Assembly (NCBI GenBank): GCA_905370255.1
Contig: CAJPKC010000113.1
Location: forward strand, 1 to 5,180
Length of the DNA stretch: 5,180 nucleotides
Direction of reading: 5' to 3'
Source: Streptococcus oralis
GTDB lineage: Bacteria; Bacillota; Bacilli; Lactobacillales; Streptococcaceae
The translations under genes and the position numbers were made by a program. The notes under the pieces are model-generated. The model saw only the letters and a program-made list of their open reading frames with translations, had not been told where the DNA came from and searched no databases. This document shows positions 1 through 5,180 of the stretch, one piece after another (the first letter of the stretch is position 1; the number at the start of each line of letters is the position of its first letter).

Positions 1-2231
1 TTTGAGCGCCCTGATTTTCTCTTGTCTTCCTTCTTATCCGAACGACGACTTGAGCCACGACCCCTGTCTCTGCGACCAGCTTGTTTCAAGCCCTTTTCGA
101 TGACATCAAACTCACTTGGAATATAAGAGAAATCAATCTCTCCTGTCATCTTATCGGCTCTTTCTACACGAATACGAATTTGCTGTCCCACACGGAAGGT
201 TGTTCCTGATTTCTCCCCACGAAGAGTCAAATCACGTTCATTAAAATGATAAAATTCAGGCAAATTGGTAATGTGAATCAATCCTTCGACTGTATTTGGC
301 AATTCTACAAAAAGACCAAATTTGACGATACTTGAAACGACTGCATCATACTCTTCGCCCACAAATGCTTCCATATACTCAGCTTTTTTCATAGCTTCAA
401 CTTCACGCTCTGCCTCGATAGCACGGCGCTCACGGTTTGAAGATTGAGTCGCAATCTCTGGAATGACCTGTTCAAAATGATCTGCTACATCCTTAGAACG
501 TCCATAGTCTCGAATCATACGGTGAACCAAGAGGTCAGGATAACGACGAATCGGACTGGTAAAGTGAGTGTAGTAGTCTGCGGCAAGTCCATAGTGACCG
601 TGATTATGCTCAGAATAACGAGCCTGCTGCATGGAACGCAGAAGCATCATGGACAATACATCCGCATATGGCTCTCCTTCAACAGCACTCATGATGTCTT
701 GGAGGGCTTCCTGACTTATCTCACTGGCAGTCCCATAGATTCGTAATCCAAAACTTGAAGCGTAATCAATAAATTTCTGAACTTTCTCAGCTTTAGGTTC
801 CTCGTGTATTCGATAAATAAAAGGAAGTTCCAGCTTGCTGAAGTGCTCGGCAACTGTTTCGTTGGCAATCAACATAAAGGACTCAATCATACGTTCAGCA
901 ACACCACGATGACGAAGTACGATATCGACAGGTTTCCCTTTTTTATCTACCAAAATCTTAGCTTCATTGGTATCAAAATTTAAAGCACCACGCTTGATTC
1001 GCATACTTTCCAAAGTCTCATGGAGTTTGGCCATAAGTTCGATACTAGGAACAATTTTCTTATAGTCTTGTCTCTTCTCCTCGTCACCTGCTAGGATGTC
1101 ATTGACATCACTATAAGTCATACGGAAACTTGTCTTGATAACAGTCTGTGTAATCGTATAATTACGAACACGACCATTTTTATCAATCTCCATAATAGCA
1201 GATTGAGTCAAGCGGTCCACTTGAGGGTTAAGAGAACAGATACCGTTTGAAAGACGCTCTGGCAACATTGGAACTACACGGTCTGTCACGTAGACGGAGG
1301 TCGCCCGATTAAGGGCTTCCTTATCTAGAGCAGATCCCTCTGTCACATAGTAAGAAACGTCGGCAATATGAACACCTAGTTCGATATTTCCATTTTTCAA
1401 TGGTTTGATATGAACAGCATCATCCAAGTCTTTTGCATCCGCACCATCTATAGTAAATGTAATTTCATTCCTAAGATCCAATCGTCCTTCAAAATCCTTC
1501 TCAGATAGTACATCCGGTACATTTTCCGCTTCTTTGAGAACAGCTTCTGGAAACTCGGATACAATGTCCATTGATTCCAAGACCTCGAGGACATCAATCC
1601 CTGCATCTGTAGAATGTCCAACCACATCTAAGACACTGGCAACAAAGAAATCGTGTTTCTTACTTGGGTACTTATCGATAAAGACCTTGAGAACTTCTGT
1701 ACCGTCTAATTGAATAGCTGGCTTCTTAACGTAGATTGGTTGACTAATCTTTTGATTTTTAGAACGGATATAACCCGCATACTTGGGTTTTTCCTCATCA
1801 AGAACGATTTGCCCGACAACCGTCGTCAAACTGTGTTCTAAAATATCAATAATCTTAGCTTCAGCTGCTGTACCTTTCTGTCGGTCTGCAATCTTCTTAA
1901 TTACAATTTCAACAGTATCGCCATCAATGGCATAGTTAACATCATTTTTTCCTACAAAAAGGTCATCTTCTTCCCCTTCTAGGCTAACAAAACCAAAGCC
2001 ATTTTTGTGGGCATGAAAAGTTCCTTTAAGAGTAATCTCGTGTTTCTTCTTTTGGTCCAAGGTGAGACTACCATCTTCTTCAAAGCGAATTTGGTGCTTT
2101 CTCTCCATCAGGGACAAGGTTTTAATGAGCTCTCGAAAGTCCTTGGAACCATCCTTTCCAAGAGCTTGGGCCAAGTCATTTACAGTGACTCGTCCCTTTT
2201 CTTTTAAATATTCTTTTATTCTATCTTTCAT
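1..2231 (-). CDS. rnr: ribonuclease R, 3' end beyond the window
   Basis: RNase R is a processive 3'-to-5' exoribonuclease of the RNB (RNase II) family. It degrades structured RNA, takes part in rRNA quality control, and with SmpB/tmRNA clears non-stop mRNAs. 743 codons are visible from the ATG at 2229-2231, which has AAGGA five to six bases upstream. The order is: winged helix (about 1-60, starting MKDRIKEYLKEKGRVTVNDL), cold-shock domain 1 (about 68-115, with NGFGFVS), cold-shock domain 2 (about 135-205), RNB domain (about 245-575), S1 domain (about 624-705) and a basic tail (717 onward, RRDRGRGSSRRSDKK). The RNB metal site is intact: Asp262, Asp265, Asp268, Asp270 and Asp271 in DGADAKDLDD. 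So is the SPIRRYPD signature (559-566). The frame is open throughout, and about 40 residues of basic tail are missing at the edge. It lies 94 bases after secG; smpB is expected next. Confidence 0.97.
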   Translation of the reverse strand, partial: MKDRIKEYLKEKGRVTVNDLAQALGKDGSKDFRELIKTLSLMERKHQIRFEEDGSLTLDQKKKHEITLKGTFHAHKNGFGFVSLEGEEDDLFVGKNDVNYAIDGDTVEIVIKKIADRQKGTAAEAKIIDILEHSLTTVVGQIVLDEEKPKYAGYIRSKNQKISQPIYVKKPAIQLDGTEVLKVFIDKYPSKKHDFFVASVLDVVGHSTDAGIDVLEVLESMDIVSEFPEAVLKEAENVPDVLSEKDFEGRLDLRNEITFTIDGADAKDLDDAVHIKPLKNGNIELGVHIADVSYYVTEGSALDKEALNRATSVYVTDRVVPMLPERLSNGICSLNPQVDRLTQSAIMEIDKNGRVRNYTITQTVIKTSFRMTYSDVNDILAGDEEKRQDYKKIVPSIELMAKLHETLESMRIKRGALNFDTNEAKILVDKKGKPVDIVLRHRGVAERMIESFMLIANETVAEHFSKLELPFIYRIHEEPKAEKVQKFIDYASSFGLRIYGTASEISQEALQDIMSAVEGEPYADVLSMMLLRSMQQARYSEHNHGHYGLAADYYTHFTSPIRRYPDLLVHRMIRDYGRSKDVADHFEQVIPEIATQSSNRERRAIEAEREVEAMKKAEYMEAFVGEEYDAVVSSIVKFGLFVELPNTVEGLIHITNLPEFYHFNERDLTLRGEKSGTTFRVGQQIRIRVERADKMTGEIDFSYIPSEFDVIEKGLKQAGRRDRGRGSSRRSDKKEDKRKSGRS

Positions 2232-2282
2232 GTTTTCCTTCTAGATTGTTAATTTTTTTTGGTGTAAAACCTTATTTCTTTC

Positions 2283-2316
2283 AAAAATAAAAATAGGCAA
2301 AGACCTAGTCTCGCCC
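2283..2316 (-). terminator. terminator-like hairpin after secG
   Basis: On the minus strand, GGC-GAGAC pairs with GTCTT-T-GCC (between 2295 and 2316) around a three-base TAG loop, with one bulged T and one G-T pair next to it. ATTTTTATTTTT (2283-2294) follows directly. It starts about ten bases beyond the secG stop. This fits a Rho-independent terminator, probably partial, because I find no convincing separate promoter for rnr in the 50 bases that follow. Confidence 0.6.
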
Positions 2317-2325
2317 ATTATTTTC

Positions 2326-2559
2326 TTATCTACTTGATAATACCGTCAATGCTAAGGCAATGGCTAGCCAGAAAAAGACTAAGATTCCTGTCAAACGTTG
2401 CATTACGGCTTCAAAACCACGCGCTTTGCTACGTTCAAACAAATCACCTGAGCTGGCATCAAATACATTGCTAGATTGATTTTTAGTTGGTTGCATAAAA
2501 ATTGCAATCACAATCACAACAGATAATACTAATAAAATGGTTAATAATAGGTTATACAT
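2326..2559 (-). CDS. secG: protein translocase subunit SecG
   Basis: SecG is the small, non-essential subunit of the SecYEG membrane channel and stimulates SecA-driven export of unfolded proteins. The 77-residue protein has the expected form: a first membrane helix (about 3-22, LLLTILLVLSVVIVIAIF), the cytoplasmic loop with the family-typical short stretch after MQPTKNQSSNVFDASSGDLFERSKARG (the Ser/Gly-rich part corresponds to the GG-like region of other SecGs), and a second helix (about 54-74, QRLTGILVFFWLAIALALTVL). There is no cleavable signal peptide. An AAGGAG (2566-2571) lies six bases before the ATG at 2557-2559. The gene has its own likely promoter at the end of rpmG and is followed by a terminator-like hairpin and rnr. 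The secG-rnr(-smpB) order is common in Firmicutes, so smpB is expected beyond the left edge. Confidence 0.95.
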   Translation of the reverse strand: MYNLLLTILLVLSVVIVIAIFMQPTKNQSSNVFDASSGDLFERSKARGFEAVMQRLTGILVFFWLAIALALTVLSSR

Positions 2560-2583
2560 ATCAAACTCCTTAAAATCCCTATT

Positions 2584-2612
2584 ATTCTACCATAATTTCT
2601 ACTTAGATTCAA
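2584..2612 (-). promoter_or_regulatory. predicted secG promoter overlapping the end of rpmG
   Basis: On the minus strand, a -35 TTGAAT (2607-2612) is followed after exactly 17 bases by an extended -10, TGG-TAGAAT (TAGAAT at 2584-2589). The -10 matches consensus at five of six bases, the -35 at four, and the TGn extension, common in streptococcal promoters, is present. The -35 lies inside the last codons of rpmG. Transcription would start near 2577, giving a leader of about 18 bases that includes the secG ribosome binding site. Confidence 0.6.
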
Positions 2613-2748
2613 GATGTAGAGTCACTTTTCTTTCTTTGGGACAATACTTTAAGACTTCAATCTTATCTGGATGTGTTTTAGAGTTCTTACTGGTTAGATA
2701 ATTCATGCTGCCACAAGAGGAGCATTTTAGATTAATTTTTACACGCAC
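2599..2748 (-). CDS. rpmG: 50S ribosomal protein L33
   Basis: L33 is a small protein of the large ribosomal subunit near the E site. This 49-residue reading begins [14 protein letters not shown] and ends LHLESK with TAG at 2599-2601. That is the normal length and layout for the family, with the [14 protein letters not shown] middle and KYCPKERK loop. The start is GTG at 2746-2748: the next in-frame ATG would cut off the first Cys pair, and the frame is closed upstream by TAA at 2773-2775. No ribosome binding site lies directly before the GTG, which suggests coupling to upstream translation. Zinc-binding L33 proteins have two CxxC pairs. Here Cys9/Cys12 and Cys36 are present, but the fourth position is Glu39, an intermediate between the zinc and zinc-free types. 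Streptococci carry more than one L33 gene, so this is probably one of several paralogues. It lies 39 bases before secG. Confidence 0.9.
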   Translation of the reverse strand: MRVKINLKCSSCGSMNYLTSKNSKTHPDKIEVLKYCPKERKVTLHLESK

Positions 2749-2769
2749 TAGATTTTTGTATTTGATACT

Positions 2770-2799
2770 ATTTTAATCTAAGATGACTTGAACAAACAA
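2770..2799 (-). promoter_or_regulatory. possible weak promoter for rpmG
   Basis: On the minus strand, TTGTTT (2794-2799) and TAAAAT (2770-2775) are 18 bases apart. The -10 matches the consensus at five of six bases, but the -35 at only three, and there is no extended TG. A transcript from here would have a very short leader without a ribosome binding site before the GTG. AT-rich gaps give such matches by chance. Confidence 0.25.
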
Positions 2800-2809
2800 T
2801 ACCAAAATT

Positions 2810-2818
2810 CTCCTTCCT
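2810..2818 (-). promoter_or_regulatory. strong ribosome binding site without a proper gene
   Basis: AGGAAGGAG on the minus strand lies 12 bases beyond the coaE stop. No ATG follows. The nearest starts are TTG at 2803-2805 and TTG at 2797-2799 (ten bases away, reasonable spacing), which open only an eight- to ten-codon frame. It is too far (about 60 bases) to serve the rpmG GTG directly. It may be left over from a lost gene, or may drive a leader peptide coupled to rpmG. Confidence 0.6.
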
Positions 2819-2830
2819 AACAAAGTTGAT

Positions 2831-3424
2831 TTATAGACACATTTCATCAAGCAACTGAACTACCTGAGCTATCAGCTGTTCTTGATTTCCATTATTATCT
2901 AGACTGTGGCTAGCCAGACTAATTTTTCTTTCTAAAGGCCATTGAGAGTTTAAACGGGATTCAGCTGCTTCTTTTGAAATTTGATCCCGTCTCATTAATC
3001 GCTCCAATTGAACATCACGATTTACATAGACTAACCAAGTTTCGTCAAACCATGAAGCATAGTCCTGCTCAAAAAGCAGGGGAATATCCATGAAAAAGAG
3101 TGCTTCAGTCCGAGCCAACTGATTTCGTAAAATGGCTAACTCCTCACGAATAATTTCTCCTTGGGTTCTCTTAGACCATTCCTGCTCTTCGGGCTTTGAA
3201 AAAATAAGACTAGCCAGAATGGGGCGATTCAGTTCACCATTCTCAAGAAGGATCTTCTCCCCAAAGTGCTCCACTAAAATCTGATAGAGACGTCCACCTG
3301 GTTTTTGTAGTTGGTGCACAAGGGCATCCGCGTCAACGACTTCAAACCCTTTGTGTCTAAGAAAATTTGTAACAGTTGACTTCCCAGATGCAATGCCTCC
3401 AGTAATTCCAATGATTTTAGCCAT
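2831..3424 (-). CDS. coaE: dephospho-CoA kinase
   Basis: CoaE catalyses the last step of coenzyme A synthesis: ATP-dependent phosphorylation of the 3'-hydroxyl of dephospho-CoA, in the cytosol. The 197-residue protein is of usual length. It has the P-loop GGIASGKS (9-16), the conserved DAD (31-33) whose aspartates belong to the active site, the MDIPLLFE motif (112-119) of the CoA-binding part, the arginine-rich lid around RLMRRD (142-147), and the DNNG motif (176-179) near the C-terminus. The start is the ATG overlapping the mutM TAA (TAATG), with AGGAGG just upstream. The C-terminus, ending DEMCL, differs from what I recall of the pneumococcal protein, whose tail is longer and more charged. 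This is notable because the change lies next to the gap where pmrA is missing. The core is intact and the enzyme should be functional. Confidence 0.96.
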   Translation of the reverse strand: MAKIIGITGGIASGKSTVTNFLRHKGFEVVDADALVHQLQKPGGRLYQILVEHFGEKILLENGELNRPILASLIFSKPEEQEWSKRTQGEIIREELAILRNQLARTEALFFMDIPLLFEQDYASWFDETWLVYVNRDVQLERLMRRDQISKEAAESRLNSQWPLERKISLASHSLDNNGNQEQLIAQVVQLLDEMCL

Positions 3425-4248
3425 TACTTCCTCCTTTGACACTTAGGACAAAAGTGAGTTCCACGACCACCAAGTTGAATTTTTTCGATGATGGTTTCAC
3501 AACGCGAACAAGCTTGACCTGCCTTGTCGTATACTTGATGGAATTCCTGCATGGTGCCATCTTCTCCAAATGCATTGGAATAAGTGCGAATTGTTGAACC
3601 ACCCTTTTCAACCGCCTGACCTAAAACATTGATCGTTTCATCATGAACTTTTCTAGCCTCTTGTGCTGTTAAACTATTAGAGGTTCTAGAAGGATGGACT
3701 TTCGCTCTCCAAAGTACTTCATCAACATAGATATTTCCCAACCCTGCAACCAAAGTCTGGTCGAGAAGATGCGATTTGATTGGTTTTTTAGATTTTTTCA
3801 AGGCTAGTTTAAATCTCCCTAAATCAAAATCCTTCTCAGTGGGTTCCGGACCAAGTTTTTTTGAAATAAAGTAAGCTTCTAAAAGCTCAGGAGCAAGCAA
3901 CTCCATAGTTCCGAACTTACGGACATCCTCATAGACTAAAGTTCCGCCATCCTCAAAATGAATCAAAACATGGGCATGTTTGCGTTCTGGAATTTGGTCT
4001 GGATAATAAAAATACTTGCCTTCCATTCTCAAATGAGAGATTAGAACTTTATCGGATAAATAGAAAAGTAGATATTTACCACGACGTCCCATTGTTTGAA
4101 TGACTTGACCAGGCATTTCCTTCTGAAATTCATCCAAATCAGTTTTAATCATCTTGGGGTAACGAATGTCAATGTTTGAAATCTTCTTCCCCAGAATTAA
4201 TTTTTCCAGACCACGTCGGACAGTCTCAACTTCTGGTAATTCAGGCAT
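3424..4248 (-). CDS. mutM: formamidopyrimidine-DNA glycosylase (Fpg/MutM)
   Basis: MutM is a bifunctional DNA glycosylase/AP lyase of base excision repair. It removes 8-oxoguanine and formamidopyrimidines and cleaves the strand by beta,delta-elimination. The 274-residue protein is of normal length. It begins MPELPEVETV: after Met removal, Pro2 is the Schiff-base nucleophile and Glu3 the acid. Lys58 in RRGKYLLF is the conserved beta-hairpin lysine. The helix-two-turn-helix region carries LVAGLGNIYVDEVLW (167-180) with conserved Asn172. The C-terminal zinc finger has Cys247/Cys250 and Cys267/Cys270 around GRGTHFCPKC, including the conserved Arg262. The start is fixed by Pro2 and the ribosome binding site. 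The gene sits 48 bases after era, and its TAA shares one base with the coaE ATG, so the two are probably translationally coupled. Nothing in it looks broken. This suits an organism such as a hydrogen-peroxide-producing streptococcus, but that link is inference. Confidence 0.97.
   Translation of the reverse strand: MPELPEVETVRRGLEKLILGKKISNIDIRYPKMIKTDLDEFQKEMPGQVIQTMGRRGKYLLFYLSDKVLISHLRMEGKYFYYPDQIPERKHAHVLIHFEDGGTLVYEDVRKFGTMELLAPELLEAYFISKKLGPEPTEKDFDLGRFKLALKKSKKPIKSHLLDQTLVAGLGNIYVDEVLWRAKVHPSRTSNSLTAQEARKVHDETINVLGQAVEKGGSTIRTYSNAFGEDGTMQEFHQVYDKAGQACSRCETIIEKIQLGGRGTHFCPKCQRRK
3430..3435 (-). promoter_or_regulatory. ribosome binding site of coaE, inside the end of mutM
   Basis: A perfect AGGAGG on the minus strand lies five bases before the ATG at 3422-3424, within the last codons of mutM. 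It decides the coaE start. The in-phase GTG at 3440-3442 would place this site inside the coding region and has no ribosome binding site of its own. Confidence 0.85.
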
Positions 4249-4250
4249 AG

Positions 4251-4259
4251 CTCCTCCTT
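4251..4259 (-). promoter_or_regulatory. ribosome binding site of mutM
   Basis: AAGGAGGAG on the minus strand ends two bases before the ATG at 4246-4248, with its GGAGG core six bases from it. It decides the start: the frame is open upstream to a GTG at 4290, but that site has no such signal, and MutM must begin Met-Pro-Glu because the proline is catalytic. Confidence 0.85.
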
Positions 4260-4263
4260 CTCT

Positions 4264-4298
4264 AAAAACAAGAAGCAGGCTCCTGCCCACCTCTTCTT
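4264..4298 (-). terminator. weak terminator-like hairpin between era and mutM
   Basis: On the minus strand, AAGAAGAGG (4290-4298) can pair with CCT-G-CTTCTT (4270-4279), giving nine base pairs with one bulged G and a ten-base loop. A run of five T (4264-4268) follows after one G. The left arm overlaps the era stop codon. The stem is AT-rich and the T run short, so I read it as a leaky terminator or a 3'-end stabiliser that lets some transcripts continue into mutM. It was folded by eye only. Confidence 0.4.
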
Positions 4299-5180
4299 AA
4301 TATTCTTTTTCATTGTAACCAAAATCGGCAAGATCTAATTTCTTATCCCGCCAATTTTTCTTGACTTTGACCCAGGTTTCTAGGAAGACCTTGTCTCCTA
4401 GCATGAGTTCGATATCTTTACGAGCCATGGTTCCAATTTTCTTGAGCATGGCACCGCCTTTACCGATAATAATTCCTTTTTGGCTGTCACGCTCGACCAT
4501 AATGGTTGCTCGGATATGAACTTTATCGGTTTCCTCATCTCGTTTCATAGAATCAACCACTACTGCAACTGAATGTGGGATTTCTTCGCGAGTTAAGTGT
4601 AATACTTTTTCACGAATCATCTCTGATACTAGGAAACGCTCTGGGTGATCTGTGATTTGATCTGACGGGAAATATTGGAAACCTTCTTCTAAGTTTTCGC
4701 TCAAAATATCAATCAAACGCGAAACATTATTTCCTTGAAGGGCTGAAATCGGAACAATTTCCTTAAAGTCCATCTGATTACGGAAATCATCGATTTGAGC
4801 CAAAAGTTGGTCTGGGTGCACCTTGTCAATCTTGTTGACTACTAGAATCACAGGAACCTTAGCTGCTTTAAGACGTTCGATAATCATATCGTCGCCCTTG
4901 CCTCGTGGCTCGTCTGCTGGGACCATGAAGAGAACTGTATCGACTTCTCGAAGTGTACTGTAGGCAGACTCAACCATGAAATCTCCAAGGGCTGTCTTTG
5001 GCTTGTGAATCCCTGGTGTATCGATAAAGACAATCTGTTCCTTATCAGTAGTGTAGATTCCCATAATCTTGTTGCGCGTCGTCTGCGCCTTATCACTCAT
5101 GATGGCAATTTTTTGCCCCATGACATGATTCAAAAATGTTGACTTCCCAACGTTTGGACGTCCTAAAATGGCTACGAAGC
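4297..5180 (-). CDS. era: GTPase Era, 5'-truncated by the window edge
   Basis: Era is an essential GTPase that binds the 3' end of 16S rRNA and helps mature the 30S ribosomal subunit, acting in the cytoplasm and at the membrane. 293 residues are visible, from Phe at 5178 to the TAA at 4297. By comparison with the usual 299-residue streptococcal protein, only about six N-terminal residues lie outside. Using full-length numbering, the GTPase motifs are: P-loop GRPNVGKS (12-19), switch I QTTR (38-41), DTPG (59-62), NKID (121-124) and SAL (151-153). The C-terminal KH RNA-binding domain carries the GIIIGKGG loop (241-248). All key residues are intact and I see no frameshift. The frame is open past the TTG at 5131-5133, so that codon is an internal Leu, not the start. 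It is the first gene of the visible run, 48 bases before mutM. Confidence 0.97.
   Translation of the reverse strand, partial: FVAILGRPNVGKSTFLNHVMGQKIAIMSDKAQTTRNKIMGIYTTDKEQIVFIDTPGIHKPKTALGDFMVESAYSTLREVDTVLFMVPADEPRGKGDDMIIERLKAAKVPVILVVNKIDKVHPDQLLAQIDDFRNQMDFKEIVPISALQGNNVSRLIDILSENLEEGFQYFPSDQITDHPERFLVSEMIREKVLHLTREEIPHSVAVVVDSMKRDEETDKVHIRATIMVERDSQKGIIIGKGGAMLKKIGTMARKDIELMLGDKVFLETWVKVKKNWRDKKLDLADFGYNEKEY

Larger units (their letters stand above)
2749..2830 (-). other. coaE-rpmG gap; possible scar of a lost pmrA gene
   Basis: This 82-base gap holds a strong ribosome binding site (2810-2818), followed by a ten-codon open frame TTG-GTA-TTG... ending in TAA at 2773-2775. Eight more sense codons then lead in the same frame to the rpmG GTG. 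I recall that in Streptococcus pneumoniae the efflux gene pmrA (about 400 codons) occupies this position, its TAG running into the rpmG GTG as TAGTG. The same TAGTG is present here at 2746-2750, although no PmrA membrane segments remain. I read this as a clean absence of pmrA, by deletion or because it was never inserted. No coding remnant can be claimed. Confidence 0.5.

Noticed and set aside
444..746. Plus-strand open frame of 100 codons
   Set aside because: It lies opposite the RNB/S1 coding region of rnr, resembles no known protein and has no ribosome binding site that would favour it. It is a shadow frame.
2007..2244. Two overlapping plus-strand open frames of 60-66 codons
   Set aside because: They are antisense to the N-terminal part of rnr and overlap each other in different frames, with no family resemblance.
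2232..2282. Promoter for rnr (TTTACA or TTGAAA as -35)
   Set aside because: Neither is followed at 16-18 bases by an acceptable -10 box, so I do not call one.
2749..2780. C-terminal remnant of PmrA in the frame ending TAG at 2748-2750
   Set aside because: Only ten codons are open before another stop, and they do not match the PmrA tail well enough to call a pseudogene.
3425..3442. Longer coaE start at the GTG at 3442
   Set aside because: It would make AGGAGG part of the coding sequence and add six residues not expected before the P-loop strand. The ATG at 3424 fits better.
3417..3611. Minus-strand open frame of 64 codons inside mutM
   Set aside because: It overlaps the zinc-finger end of mutM in another frame, and the mutM reading is unmistakable.
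4249..4290. Longer mutM start at the GTG at 4290
   Set aside because: It would add 14 residues before the catalytic Pro2 and would place the ribosome binding site inside the gene.
4884..5096. Minus-strand open frame of 70 codons inside era
   Set aside because: It is an out-of-frame reading of the Era GTPase domain rich in Arg and Ser, typical of a shadow.
1..5180. Mobile elements, CRISPR arrays, tRNA or rRNA genes
   Set aside because: I saw no direct repeats with spacers, transposase coding, cloverleaf-like sequence or rRNA sequence. Every stretch is accounted for by housekeeping genes and short gaps.

Overview
The window reads as chromosomal housekeeping DNA from a low-GC Firmicute, almost certainly a Streptococcus of the mitis/oralis/sanguinis type. 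The basis is the near-recognisable SecG, Era and RNase R proteins, strong AGGAGG-type ribosome binding sites, and the gene order era-mutM-coaE-(...)-rpmG-secG-rnr, which I recall from Streptococcus pneumoniae. Species assignment is from memory of protein sequences, not a search.

All six genes lie on the minus strand, so transcription runs from high to low coordinates. From right to left they are: era (Era GTPase, about six N-terminal residues off the right edge); mutM (formamidopyrimidine-DNA glycosylase); coaE (dephospho-CoA kinase, whose ATG overlaps the mutM stop by one base); an 82-base gap; rpmG (ribosomal protein L33, a 49-codon gene with a GTG start); secG (Sec translocon subunit); and rnr (RNase R, running off the left edge about 40 codons before its expected end). 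No gap exceeds 100 bases.

Regulatory signals seen are: a weak terminator-like hairpin between era and mutM; strong ribosome binding sites that fix the mutM and coaE starts; a strong ribosome binding site after coaE with no proper gene behind it; a good extended -10 promoter for secG lying over the end of rpmG; and a terminator-like hairpin between secG and rnr.

The genes serve ribosome assembly (Era), oxidative DNA repair (MutM), coenzyme A synthesis (CoaE), the ribosome (L33), protein export (SecG) and RNA decay/quality control (RNase R). No new system is visible. The most interesting spot is the coaE-rpmG gap. In pneumococcus I recall the multidrug efflux gene pmrA sitting exactly there; here it is absent, leaving what may be its ribosome binding site in front of a ten-codon open frame that is in phase with rpmG.
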